NCBI RefSeq assembly: GCF_003994855.1
Contig: NZ_CP034142.1
Coordinates: 1,426,001-1,490,000 of the forward strand
Length of the DNA stretch: 64,000 bases
Direction: 5' to 3'
Source: Marinobacter sp. NP-4(2019)
GTDB taxonomy: Bacteria; Pseudomonadota; Gammaproteobacteria; Pseudomonadales; Oleiphilaceae
Shown: positions 51,576-60,371 of the stretch, piece by piece
How the letters are laid out: each line of letters opens with the position of its first letter
How positions within the stretch are numbered: position 1 is the stretch's first letter
Position numbers and translations under genes: made by a program
The notes under the pieces: generated by a model
Told to the model about the DNA's origin: nothing
What the model saw: the letters and a program-made list of their open reading frames with translations, nothing else
Database searches by the model: none

Positions 51576-52247
51576 ATTTGTCAGTAGCACCGTGATTTCG
51601 ATTCCCTCATAGAATTTCATGTATATAGCGTGCCTGTTTTGCTGATCAGAAATTATAGAATATGTAAAAATCTTGTCGTTCTCGCCATGGCGATCTTGGC
51701 CTTCGAAGGCCTTGCTGACTCGTTCTCCTACGCGCTGAACCACCTCGTTTGTCCGCACCGCGTTCGGTGAGTCGAGAGCCATGAGCTCATTCGTTAGAAC
51801 TTGGTACCCGCCCTGCCACTTCGTTTTGTACTGGTAGTAAAACAACCCGCAGGCGATCTGAAATAGCGCATTATTAAACCGCTCGAGATCCACCTTGAAA
51901 GAGGCCGAATGCTCAATTTTCCCATCTGGGTGCTTCAACATGATGGGAGACAAGCCCGCCATAAAATGCGAGTAAACGTGCGGTTTTCGCGAAAAGGCTC
52001 GCAAGACCTTTGATGCAAAATGGTTGCTCTTGTGCTCATTACCGCGGAACGCACTAGCAAGAACGAACATGACGTACTCATCATCTTTCGATTTGTGCGA
52101 ATTATGACGATCACAGGAAGGGACTTTGATTAAGTTCTTTCTAAAGTCGGCACCTTTTGGTGAATCCTTCTTCTCGGGGAATATGCATTTGGGTGGGACA
52201 TGCTCCCGAGAAGTTGAAGGCGCATCACACATGTAGCATGTATCCAA
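51570..52247 (-). CDS. HNH endonuclease-like protein (cassette gene)
   Basis: I take a TTG at 52247 as the start because AGGGGG lies 6 bases upstream (225 residues); a TTG at 52271 and an ATG at 52235 are alternatives. The N-terminal third carries an HNH-type zinc/nuclease core: CYMC, then SREHVPPKC, then PSCDRHNSHKSKDDEYV. The rest is helical with no name. HNH proteins of this shape occur in restriction and anti-phage systems. A GTTATAC sequence at 52260 just before the ribosome-binding site resembles an attC core, so this is the outermost recognised cassette. Confidence 0.65.
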   Translation of the reverse strand: MDTCYMCDAPSTSREHVPPKCIFPEKKDSPKGADFRKNLIKVPSCDRHNSHKSKDDEYVMFVLASAFRGNEHKSNHFASKVLRAFSRKPHVYSHFMAGLSPIMLKHPDGKIEHSASFKVDLERFNNALFQIACGLFYYQYKTKWQGGYQVLTNELMALDSPNAVRTNEVVQRVGERVSKAFEGQDRHGENDKIFTYSIISDQQNRHAIYMKFYEGIEITVLLTNV

Positions 52248-52271
52248 AGCTTGCCCCCTGTATAACAGCAA

Positions 52272-52471
52272 TTAAAAAGCGGTCACGCCGCCAACAAAAA
52301 TCTGACAGCTCCGCTATTCCGCCTTCGTTTGTAAACTAACCACCAAAATAGCCGAAAAATCAGAACCCTGCAAAGCCGGAAGCCAGCATTCCCGTAATAT
52401 CACCACGCAATAACGAAACACGCTTCACGATTACCAGGTTTCCTGGAAGCGTAGTAAGAGGGAATAGAATA
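52272..52471. other. Right edge of the cassette island, no gene
   Basis: Between the HNH gene and the terminator of the acyl-CoA synthetase no open frame, integrase fragment or clear attI is seen. One attC-core-like GTATAAC stands at 52260-52266. Confidence 0.5.
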
Positions 52472-52498
52472 GAAAAACCCCGACAAATAGCCGGGGTC
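52472..52498 (-). terminator. Rho-independent terminator of the liu-linked operon
   Basis: On the minus strand ACCCCGGC-TATTT-GTCGGGGT is followed by TTTTTCT, 29 bases after the acyl-CoA synthetase stop. Confidence 0.85.
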
Positions 52499-52526
52499 TG
52501 AAGATGGAACAGGGCAGGGGAATCGG

Positions 52527-54215
52527 TTACTTCTTCAACCCCATCTCCTCAATAGAAATCTCCCGCATCTTGAACTTCTGGATTTTCCCGGTCACGGTCA
52601 TCGGGAACTCATCCACGAACTTGTAGTTCCTGGGGATCTTGAAGTGAGCGATCTGGCCTTTGCAGAAATCGATCAGGTCGTCTGCAGTGACCGGATCTGC
52701 CTCCGGGGCCAGTTTCACCCAGGCGATGAGTTCTTCGCCGTACTTGTCATCGGGAATGCCGGTGACCTGGACATCTTCGATGGCCGGGTGGGTGTACAGG
52801 AACTCTTCGATTTCTTTCGGGTAGATGTTTTCGCCGCCGCGGATAACCATGTCCTTGATGCGGCCGACAATCTGGATGTAGCCGTCTTCGTCCATGGTGG
52901 CCAGGTCGCCGGTGTGCATCCAGCCGGCGTCGTCAATGGCTTCGCGGGTTTTTTCTTCGTTGTTCCAGTACTTCAGCATCACGCTGTAGCCACGGGTGCA
53001 CAGTTCGCCGATTTCGCCGCGGGGGACGACGTTGCCGGTGCCCGGATCGACGATTTTGGTTTCCAGGTGTGGCTGGGTGCGGCCCACGGTGGTGACCTGT
53101 TTCTCGAACGGGTCCAGGGAGCTGGTCTGGGTGGATACCGGGCTGGTTTCGGTCATGCCGTAGGCGATCTGAACTTCTTTCATGTTCATCTTGCCGTTGA
53201 CCTTTTTCATCACCTCTGCCGGGCAGATGGAACCGGCCATGATGCCGGTGCGCAGGGTGGAGAGGTCGTAGCTTTCAAACTCCGGCTCGGCCAGTTCGGC
53301 GATGAACATGGTGGGCACGCCGTACAGGGCGGTGGCTTTCTCCTGGTGCACGGCCTGCAGTACGGACTTGGGCTCGAAGCCTTCACCCGGGTAGATCATG
53401 GTGGAGCCGTGGGTAATGCAGCCGAGGTTGCCCATCACCATGCCGAAGCAGTGGTACAGCGGCACCGGGATGACCAGGCGGTCTTTCTCGGTGAAGCGCT
53501 GGCTCTCCGCCACAAAGTAGCCGTTGTTGAGGATGTTGTGGTGGGTGAGGGTGGCGCCCTTGGGGTTGCCGGTGGTGCCGGAGGTGAACTGGATATTGAT
53601 CGGGTCATCGAATTGAAGCTGGCCCTGTACCTTGTCCAGTTCGTCCTGGCTGACGTCACCGGCAAAGTCGATAAACTCGGCCCAGGTCCACATGCCGTCG
53701 TGTTTCTCTGTGTCCAGGTTGATCACCGCGCGTAGCTCGGGCACCCGCTGGGCCTTGAGTTGGCCCGGTGCGCTGGCTTTCAGTTCCGGGGCCAGTTCGT
53801 AGAGCATTTTGCGGTAGTCGGAGGCCTTGAAGCTGTCTGCCGTGACCAGCACGGAGATGCCGGCCAGGTTCATGGCGTATTCCAGTTCGTGCACGCCGTA
53901 GGCCGGGTTGATGTTGACCAGGATGGCGCCGACTTTGGCGGTGGCGAACTGGGTCACGGTCCACTCGTAACGGTTGGGGGACCAGATGCCAACGCGGTCG
54001 CCGCGTTTGACGCCGATGGCCATGAAGGCGCGGGCCGCCTCGTTGACCTTTTCCACAAACTCTTTGTAGGTCCAGCGAATATCCTGGTGCAGGGCGACCA
54101 GGGCTTCGGTGTTCGGGTACTTCTCGGCGGTGCGGTCGAGCATTTCGCCGATGGTCATGCCCAGCAGCGGGGTCTCTGAGGTGCCGCTGGTGTAGCTGGG
54201 AAGAGTCATGCTCAT
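52527..54215 (-). CDS. Acyl-CoA synthetase (AMP-dependent ligase)
   Basis: GGAGG 8 bases before the ATG at 54215 gives 562 residues. Adenylation-family motifs are in order: FTSGTTGNPKGATLTH (P-loop), YGMTETSPVS, GWMHTGDLATMDEDGYIQ, GRIKDMVIRGGENIYPKEIE and the C-terminal TGKIQK with the catalytic Lys. It makes an acyl-adenylate and then the CoA thioester of a medium-chain or branched acid. Lying at the end of the liu operon, it probably activates an acid that feeds leucine/isovalerate or terpenoid breakdown. Confidence 0.9.
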   Translation of the reverse strand: MSMTLPSYTSGTSETPLLGMTIGEMLDRTAEKYPNTEALVALHQDIRWTYKEFVEKVNEAARAFMAIGVKRGDRVGIWSPNRYEWTVTQFATAKVGAILVNINPAYGVHELEYAMNLAGISVLVTADSFKASDYRKMLYELAPELKASAPGQLKAQRVPELRAVINLDTEKHDGMWTWAEFIDFAGDVSQDELDKVQGQLQFDDPINIQFTSGTTGNPKGATLTHHNILNNGYFVAESQRFTEKDRLVIPVPLYHCFGMVMGNLGCITHGSTMIYPGEGFEPKSVLQAVHQEKATALYGVPTMFIAELAEPEFESYDLSTLRTGIMAGSICPAEVMKKVNGKMNMKEVQIAYGMTETSPVSTQTSSLDPFEKQVTTVGRTQPHLETKIVDPGTGNVVPRGEIGELCTRGYSVMLKYWNNEEKTREAIDDAGWMHTGDLATMDEDGYIQIVGRIKDMVIRGGENIYPKEIEEFLYTHPAIEDVQVTGIPDDKYGEELIAWVKLAPEADPVTADDLIDFCKGQIAHFKIPRNYKFVDEFPMTVTGKIQKFKMREISIEEMGLKK

Positions 54216-54270
54216 TATCTCTGCCTCCATTGTTTTTGTATTCGGAAACGCGAGCCGGCCTGTCTGCCGG

Positions 54271-54849
54271 CTATCGACTCTGTTTGTGGTATTCCGGGTT
54301 CGGTTGCATATCGCTGGCAATGGCCACGCGATTGGACATGTTGTAGAAACCGATCAGGTTGCTCAGGTCCCAGATGGCGCGGTCGCTGAGACCGACAGCC
54401 CGCAGGGTCTGGATGTGTTCTTCGGTGACGGTGGCCGGCGACCGGGTCAGGTGCGATGCAAAATCCAGCATCGCCCGCTGGCGCTTGTCGAGTTTGGCGC
54501 TGCGGTAGTTCATTACCATGTGTTCACCCAACTGGGGATCGCCGCTCAGCACCCGCACGGCGGCGCCATGGGCCACCAGGCAGTAGTAGCACTTGTTCTC
54601 GGAGGAGACCACCACGGCCACCATTTCCCGTTCCAGCTTGCTCAGCTCGCCTTCGCCCAGCATCAGTTCGTTGTACAGGCGGGTGAAGCCTTCGAGCTGT
54701 TTCAGGTTCTGGCTGTAAGCGGTCAGTACGTTGGGGATCATGCCGAGTTTTTCCTGGCAGATCTGGAAGTACTTCTGGGTGTCTTCCGGCATGTCCTTGA
54801 TCTCGGGGATCGGGAGATCCAGGGCCACGACGTTCTTGTTCTGGTTCAT
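54271..54849 (-). CDS. AhpD-like carboxymuconolactone decarboxylase-family protein
   Basis: GGAGGGAG 6 bases before the ATG at 54849 gives 192 residues. The AhpD-type peroxidase motif is CYYCLVAHG near residue 90, with the Cys pair and His, within a helical fold. It starts inside the stop of liuE (ATGA overlap), so the two are translationally coupled. It may reduce peroxides or protect the pathway enzymes; other roles are possible for this family. Confidence 0.85.
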   Translation of the reverse strand: MNQNKNVVALDLPIPEIKDMPEDTQKYFQICQEKLGMIPNVLTAYSQNLKQLEGFTRLYNELMLGEGELSKLEREMVAVVVSSENKCYYCLVAHGAAVRVLSGDPQLGEHMVMNYRSAKLDKRQRAMLDFASHLTRSPATVTEEHIQTLRAVGLSDRAIWDLSNLIGFYNMSNRVAIASDMQPNPEYHKQSR

Positions 54850-55754
54850 GCGCAACTCCCTCCAAGGGCCTGACCAACTTTGGAACCGTTGTGACGCCTG
54901 AGTTGGTGGCAGATCCAGTCGCCGGTGGCGACCAGTTTGTCCAGGTCCACGCCGGTTTCTATGCCCAGGCCGTTCAGCAGGTATAGCACGTCTTCGGTGG
55001 CTACGTTGCCGGAGGCGCCCTTGGCGTAGGGGCAGCCGCCCAGGCCGGCGACGGAGGCGTCGATCACCGCCACGCCTTCTTCCAGTACCGCGTACAGGTT
55101 CGCCAGTGCCTGGCCGTAGGTGTCGTGGAAGTGGGCAGCCAGTTTTTCAATTGGCACTTCGGCGGCCACGGCTTCGAGCATGCGTTTGGCTTTCAGGGGG
55201 GTGCCCACGCCAATGGTGTCGCCCAGGGAGATTTCGTAGCAGCCCATGTCGGCCAGGGCTTTCGCCACTTTGGCGACCTGCTCGGGCGCGATGTCACCTT
55301 CGTAGGGGCAGCCCAGCACGGTGGAGACGTAGCCCCGCACCGGAATGCCGGATTTGTTGGCGGCTTCCATCACCGGCGCGAAGCGGTCGAGGCTTTCGGC
55401 GATGGAGCAGTTGATGTTCTTCTGGCTGAAGGATTCGGAGGCGGCGCCGAACACCGCCACTTCGTCCACGCCGGCGGCCAGGGCGTTCTCGAAGCCCTTG
55501 AGGTTGGGGGTGAGTACGGAGTAGCGAACGCCCGGTTTACGGTTGATGCCGGCCATGACTTCGGCGGCATCTCCCATTTGCGGCACCCATTTGGGCGAAA
55601 CAAAACTGGCGGATTCGATGTGGTTCAGGCCGCAGTCCGCCAGACGGTCGATCAGCCCGGTTTTGATGCGGGTTCGGATCACCGGGCCGGGTTCGTTTTG
55701 CAGGCCGTCCCGGGGGCTCATTTCCACCAGTCTTACCTGTTTCGGAAAGGCCAT
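54846..55754 (-). CDS. liuE: Hydroxymethylglutaryl-CoA lyase
   Basis: The ATG at 55754, after AGGAGG, gives 302 residues. VEMSPRDGLQNEPGPV near the N-terminus holds the metal and catalytic residues of the HMGL-like family, AAHFHDTYGQALANLYAVLE the His ligands, and GLGGCPYAKGASGNVATEDV the catalytic-Cys loop. It cleaves HMG-CoA to acetoacetate and acetyl-CoA, the last step of leucine breakdown. The acetoacetate could then be taken up by a ScoAB-type CoA-transferase like the one at 3624-5035. One base separates it from the stop of liuD. Confidence 0.94.
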   Translation of the reverse strand: MAFPKQVRLVEMSPRDGLQNEPGPVIRTRIKTGLIDRLADCGLNHIESASFVSPKWVPQMGDAAEVMAGINRKPGVRYSVLTPNLKGFENALAAGVDEVAVFGAASESFSQKNINCSIAESLDRFAPVMEAANKSGIPVRGYVSTVLGCPYEGDIAPEQVAKVAKALADMGCYEISLGDTIGVGTPLKAKRMLEAVAAEVPIEKLAAHFHDTYGQALANLYAVLEEGVAVIDASVAGLGGCPYAKGASGNVATEDVLYLLNGLGIETGVDLDKLVATGDWICHQLRRHNGSKVGQALGGSCA

Positions 55755-55755
55755 G

Positions 55756-57750
55756 TTATGCCACCTCCTCATCACTGGTTTCGATGGCGATCAGTTCCGC
55801 GCCTTCGGAGACCTGGTCGCCTTCAGCGAAGAATATGTCGGTCACCACACCGTCGGCCGGGGCCTTGATGGCATGCTCCATTTTCATGGCTTCCATGATC
55901 ACCAGGCTCTGGCCGGCGGTGACCCTGTCGCCCACCTTGGTCTGTACCGCTACGATGGCGCCGTTCATCGGGGCCGACAGGCTGCCTTCGCCGGCCATTT
56001 CCTCGAGGCCGTAGGTTTCCCGGTAAACAGTGCACTGGAAGGTGTCGCCTTCGTAGAACAGCACCAGTTTGTCGTTGTGCAGGTTGCCGTGGATGCTGAT
56101 GCGGTGGCCGTTGATCACCGCCTGCAGGTAATCGTCATCCAGCCGGGCGGTGAGGTTGTAAACGCTGCCGCCAACGTGCACCTGGTAGCGGTCGTCCCGT
56201 TCCAGCACCTTGAGTTCGTGGATGTCTTCACCCACCTGCAGTTTCAGCGGCTGGGCGTACTCGGAATTCATGCGCCAGCTGTTCTGGCGGCCAAACGGTG
56301 ACCACGGATCGGTGCTGACCACTTCCCGGGACTTGCGCTGTTCCAGCACGAAGCCGGCAGCCAGCACCAGCGCCTTGTGGGTATCCAGTTTGGATTTCGG
56401 GAACAGCAGGTCGCGGTGGTCCTCGATAAACCCGGTGGTCAGGTCCGCTTCGCGGAACGGCTGGGCATCGGCCAGCGCATGCAGGAAGCGGATGTTGGTC
56501 TTCACCCCGGCAATGCGGTAATGCTCCAGGGCCTGCACCATGCGGTTGATGGCCTGGTCCCGGGTCTCGTCCCAGACGATCAGCTTGGCGATCATCGGAT
56601 CATAGTGGATGCTGATGTCGTCACCTTCGGTGACGCCGGTGTCCACCCGCACGTGGACGCTTTCGTCCGGGGTGCTCAGGTAGCGCAGGTTGCCGGTGGC
56701 AGGCAGGAAGTCCTGGTCCGGGTCTTCGGCGTAGATGCGCGCTTCCAGGGCATGGCCCCGGGTTTTCACCTGGGACTGTTCCAGCGGCAGGGGCTCGCCC
56801 CAGGCGACTTTCAACTGCCATTCCACCAGATCCTGGCCGGTAACCATTTCGGTGACCGGGTGCTCCACCTGCAGGCGGGTGTTCATCTCCATGAAGAAGA
56901 AGGAACCGTCCACGTCGTAGAGGAATTCAACGGTGCCGGCGCCGACGTAATTGATGGCCTGGGCGGCTTTCACGGCCGCTTCGCCCATGGCCTTACGGGT
57001 CTCTTCCGACAGGCCCGGGGCCGGCGCTTCTTCCAGCACTTTCTGGTGGCGGCGCTGCACGGAGCAGTCCCGTTCGGCCAGGTACACGCCGTGGCCGTCC
57101 TTGTCACAGAACACCTGGATTTCCACGTGGCGTGGCTGGGTCAGGTAACGTTCGATCAGCATGTCCGGGTTGCCGAAGGCGTTCTGCGATTCCCGCTTGG
57201 CCGCTGCCAGGGCGTCGTCAAAGTCTTCCAGGCGCTCGACCACGCGCATGCCTTTACCGCCACCGCCGGCGACGGCTTTCAGTAGCAGCGGGAAGCCACA
57301 TTTTTCAGCTTCGGCACGCAGTTTCTCCAGTGACTGGTCGTCGCCATGGTAACCGGGCACCAGCGGAACGCCGGCTTTTTCCATGATTGCCTTGGCGGCG
57401 GATTTGGAGCCCATCGCAGCGATAGCCGAGGAGGGCGGTCCGATAAACACCAGGTCGTTGGCTTCGCAGGCTTCGGCAAACTGGGTGTTCTCGGACAGGA
57501 AGCCGTAACCCGGATGAATGGCCTGGGCGCCGCTTTCCTTGGCGATCTCGATGATCTTGTCGGACCGCAGGTAGCTCTCGGAGCTGGGGGCGGGGCCGAT
57601 GTTGAAGGCTTCGTCGGCCATGGCCACGTGCCGTGCGTTGGCGTCGGCTTCGGAATACACGGCGACAACACGAATGCCCATGCGGTGAGCAGTCTGGATG
57701 ATCCGGCAGGCGATTTCGCCCCGGTTGGCTATGAGTATCTTGCTGAACAT
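55756..57750 (-). CDS. liuD: Methylcrotonyl-CoA carboxylase biotinylated subunit (alpha)
   Basis: The 664-residue protein has biotin carboxylase first (ILIANRGEIACRIIQTAHRM, GGGGKGMRVVE, MEMNTRLQVEHPVTEMVTG), then a linker, then a biotinyl domain with the modified lysine in MEAMKMEHAI near residue 625. It carboxylates biotin with ATP and bicarbonate for the beta subunit. GGAGG precedes the ATG. Its place beside liuB, liuC and liuE points to 3-methylcrotonyl-CoA as the substrate. Confidence 0.94.
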   Translation of the reverse strand: MFSKILIANRGEIACRIIQTAHRMGIRVVAVYSEADANARHVAMADEAFNIGPAPSSESYLRSDKIIEIAKESGAQAIHPGYGFLSENTQFAEACEANDLVFIGPPSSAIAAMGSKSAAKAIMEKAGVPLVPGYHGDDQSLEKLRAEAEKCGFPLLLKAVAGGGGKGMRVVERLEDFDDALAAAKRESQNAFGNPDMLIERYLTQPRHVEIQVFCDKDGHGVYLAERDCSVQRRHQKVLEEAPAPGLSEETRKAMGEAAVKAAQAINYVGAGTVEFLYDVDGSFFFMEMNTRLQVEHPVTEMVTGQDLVEWQLKVAWGEPLPLEQSQVKTRGHALEARIYAEDPDQDFLPATGNLRYLSTPDESVHVRVDTGVTEGDDISIHYDPMIAKLIVWDETRDQAINRMVQALEHYRIAGVKTNIRFLHALADAQPFREADLTTGFIEDHRDLLFPKSKLDTHKALVLAAGFVLEQRKSREVVSTDPWSPFGRQNSWRMNSEYAQPLKLQVGEDIHELKVLERDDRYQVHVGGSVYNLTARLDDDYLQAVINGHRISIHGNLHNDKLVLFYEGDTFQCTVYRETYGLEEMAGEGSLSAPMNGAIVAVQTKVGDRVTAGQSLVIMEAMKMEHAIKAPADGVVTDIFFAEGDQVSEGAELIAIETSDEEVA

Positions 57751-57755
57751 TGTTG

Positions 57756-58559
57756 TTATTCCTCCGGAACCCAGTTGGCCTTGCGCTTGTTCAGGAAGGC
57801 GCTGAGGCCCTCCTGACCCTCTGCACCCACCCGGATATCCGCGATGCGATGTGCGGTGTCTTCAATCACTTCGGCGCCGATGTGCTTGTGGCTGACGGCG
57901 AATACCAGGTCCTTGGCCGCTTTCATGGCTTCGGGGCCATTGAGGGCGAGCTGCAGCAGCAGTTCGTCGCAGCGGCGGTCCATGGCGTTCACGTCGTCGC
58001 ACACTTCGTGTACCAGTCCGAACTGTTGTGCTTCCCGGGCGCTGAACACTTCCGCCGAGATGAAGTAGCGGCGGGCCTGGCGTTCGCCGATGGCGCGCAC
58101 CACGTAGGGGCTGATCACGGCGGGGATCAGGCCGAGTTTTACTTCGCTCAGGCAGAAGCTGGATTTCTCCGTGGCGATGACAATGTCGCAGCAGGCGGCA
58201 AGGCCGACGGCCCCGCCGTACGCGGCGCCCTGAACCAGGCCGATCACCGGTTTGGAGAGGTGATTCAGCACGTTCATCAGCCGCGCCAGTTCACGTGAGT
58301 CGTCCAGGTTTTCCTGGCGGGTGTTGTCCGCCATACGGCGCATCCAGCCCAGGTCCGCTCCGGCGGAGAAGTGTTTACCCTCCGAGCGCAGGATGACGAT
58401 GTGGGTGTCGTTGTCTGCATTCACGTCTTCCAGCGCCTGGATCAGTTGCTGGATGATGACGTCGTCAAACGCGTTGCGTTTGTCCGGGCGGTTCAGCACC
58501 ACTTCGGTGACGCCTGGGGCCCGGGGTCTGAGCAGAACCGCTGATTCCTGATCTGACAT
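57756..58559 (-). CDS. liuC: 3-methylglutaconyl-CoA hydratase (enoyl-CoA hydratase family)
   Basis: This 267-residue crotonase-fold protein contains HFSAGADLGWMRRMAD (oxyanion loop region), VQGAAYGGAVGLAACCDIVIA and SEVKLGLIPAVISPYVVRAI. It hydrates 3-methylglutaconyl-CoA to HMG-CoA between the carboxylase and the lyase steps. The gene is tightly spaced with liuB (14 bases) and liuD (5 bases). Confidence 0.92.
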   Translation of the reverse strand: MSDQESAVLLRPRAPGVTEVVLNRPDKRNAFDDVIIQQLIQALEDVNADNDTHIVILRSEGKHFSAGADLGWMRRMADNTRQENLDDSRELARLMNVLNHLSKPVIGLVQGAAYGGAVGLAACCDIVIATEKSSFCLSEVKLGLIPAVISPYVVRAIGERQARRYFISAEVFSAREAQQFGLVHEVCDDVNAMDRRCDELLLQLALNGPEAMKAAKDLVFAVSHKHIGAEVIEDTAHRIADIRVGAEGQEGLSAFLNKRKANWVPEE

Positions 58560-58573
58560 GGCGTTTCTCCTCG

Positions 58574-60181
58574 TTACATGCGGAACACGCCGAAGCGTGT
58601 TGGCTTGGCCGGACGGTTAAGGGTGGCGGACAGGCTCAGGGCCACGACTTCACGGGTCTGGGCCGGGTCGATGACGCCGTCGTCCCACAGCCGTGCGCTG
58701 GCGTAGTAGGGGTGGCCCTGTTCCTCGTACTTGTCGATGACCGGCTGCTTGAATTCGGCCTCTTCCTCGGCGCTCCATTCCTGGCCCTTGCGCTCCATGC
58801 CCTCGCGTTTTACCTGGGCCAGTACGCCGGCGGCCTGTTCACCGCCCATCACGGAGATGCGGGCGTTGGGCCACATCCACAGGAAGTCCGGGCTGTAGGC
58901 ACGGCCGCACATGCCATAGTTGCCGGCGCCGAAGCTGCCGCCAATCAGCACGGTGATCTTGGGCACGTTGGCGCAGGCCACGGCCATGACCATTTTCGCA
59001 CCGTGTTTGGCGATGCCTTCGGCTTCGTATTTCTGGCCCACCATGAAGCCGGTGATGTTCTGCAGGAACAACAACGGGATGTTGCGCTGGCAGCACAGTT
59101 CGATGAAGTGGGCGCCTTTCTGGGCGGCTTCGCTGAACAGGATGCCGTTGTTGGCGATGATGCCCACCGGGTAGCCATGAATATGGGCGAAGCCGGTGAC
59201 CAGAGTCTGGCCGTAGTAGCGTTTGAATTCGTCAAATTCGGAGCCGTCGACGATGCGGGCGATGACGTCGCGCACGTCGAACTGTTTGCGCAGGTCGGTG
59301 CCGACGATGCCGTAGATTTCTTCGGCGTCGTACAGCGGTGCCTTGGGCTTGCGGATTTCCACGTCCGCCGGTTTGCGGCGGTTGAGGTTGGAGACGCAGC
59401 GGCGGGCGATTTCCAGGGCGTGGGCGTCGTTTTCGGCGTAGTGGTCGGCGACACCGGAGATTTTGCAGTGTACGTCGGCGCCACCAAGATCCTCGGCGCT
59501 GACCACTTCACCGGTGGCGGCTTTGACCAGTGGCGGGCCAGCCAGAAAGATGGTGCCCTGGTTGCGGACGATAATGGATTCGTCGGCCATGGCCGGTACG
59601 TAGGCGCCACCGGCAGTGCACAGGCCCATGACCACGGCGATTTGGGGGATGTCGTCCGCGGACATGCGGGCCTGGTTGTAGAAGATGCGGCCGAAGTGGT
59701 CGCGATCCGGGAAGACTTCGTCCTGTCTTGGCAGGTTGGCGCCGCCGGAGTCTACGAGGTAGATGCAGGGCAGGCGGTTCTGCAGGGCGATTTCCTGGGC
59801 GCGCAGGTGTTTTTTCACTGACAGGGGGTAGTAGCTGCCGCCTTTCACTGTGGCATCGTTGGCGATGATCATGCATTCGGTGCCGGAGACGCGGCCAACG
59901 CCAGCAATGACGCCAGCGGCGGGGACGTCTTCGCCGTAGACGTTGTAGGCGGCGAATTGGCCGATTTCCAGGAAGGGGGAGCCGTCATCGAGGAGTTGGT
60001 TGATGCGCTCGCGGGGCAGCAGTTTGCCTCTGGCCAGGTGGCGTTCCTGGTAGGTGGGGCCGCCGCCTTGCTGGATAGTGGCTACTTTGTCCCGCAGGTC
60101 GGCTACGGCCTGGGCCATGGATTCCTGGTTGGCCTGGAATTCATCGGACCTTGGGTTGATTTTGCTTTGGAGCACGGTCAT
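58574..60181 (-). CDS. liuB: Methylcrotonyl-CoA carboxylase carboxyltransferase subunit (beta)
   Basis: The 535-residue product is full length for a carboxyltransferase. Typical blocks are ARGKLLPRERINQLLDDGSP, VDSGGANLPRQDEVFPDRDH (acyl-CoA side) and GGSFGAGNYGMCGRAYSPDF (biotin side). It moves the carboxyl group from biotin on LiuD to methylcrotonyl-CoA. Confidence 0.94.
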   Translation of the reverse strand: MTVLQSKINPRSDEFQANQESMAQAVADLRDKVATIQQGGGPTYQERHLARGKLLPRERINQLLDDGSPFLEIGQFAAYNVYGEDVPAAGVIAGVGRVSGTECMIIANDATVKGGSYYPLSVKKHLRAQEIALQNRLPCIYLVDSGGANLPRQDEVFPDRDHFGRIFYNQARMSADDIPQIAVVMGLCTAGGAYVPAMADESIIVRNQGTIFLAGPPLVKAATGEVVSAEDLGGADVHCKISGVADHYAENDAHALEIARRCVSNLNRRKPADVEIRKPKAPLYDAEEIYGIVGTDLRKQFDVRDVIARIVDGSEFDEFKRYYGQTLVTGFAHIHGYPVGIIANNGILFSEAAQKGAHFIELCCQRNIPLLFLQNITGFMVGQKYEAEGIAKHGAKMVMAVACANVPKITVLIGGSFGAGNYGMCGRAYSPDFLWMWPNARISVMGGEQAAGVLAQVKREGMERKGQEWSAEEEAEFKQPVIDKYEEQGHPYYASARLWDDGVIDPAQTREVVALSLSATLNRPAKPTRFGVFRM

Positions 60182-60210
60182 GTTTTTTATCCCTCAAGAA
60201 TTGGGGGCGC

Positions 60211-60318
60211 GGTGCTGGCGGGCTGTCCTTCCGGAAACCGCTACGAGCACATCCATGTGCGCTTCTCTCAGGCCATCCATGGCCTTCGAAATTTCCGGAA
60301 GGACAGCCCACCAGCCCC
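60211..60318. repeat. Compound palindromic element between liuA and liuB
   Basis: Two 27-base arms (60211-60237 and 60292-60318) are inverted copies with two mismatches, perfect over 18 bases (GGGCTGTCCTTCCGGAAA). Inside are two further perfect hairpins, GCACAT-CC-ATGTGC (60246-60259) and GGCCAT-CC-ATGGCC (60271-60284). The 190-base gap has no gene. It resembles a REP/BIME-like or MITE-like cruciform. Confidence 0.7.
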
Positions 60319-60371
60319 TTGGCATACATTGGGTGCAGGCATCCGCACCGTACAAAGAAAGAGCTTGTTCT

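Noticed and set aside
44880..52300. Prophage or plasmid fragment
   Set aside because: No phage structural genes, integrase, replication or mobilisation genes; the attC-like sites explain the layout better.
52644..53735. Long plus-strand open frame opposite the acyl-CoA synthetase gene
   Set aside because: It mirrors the codon pattern of a clear acyl-CoA synthetase on the other strand and has no family motifs or ribosome-binding site.
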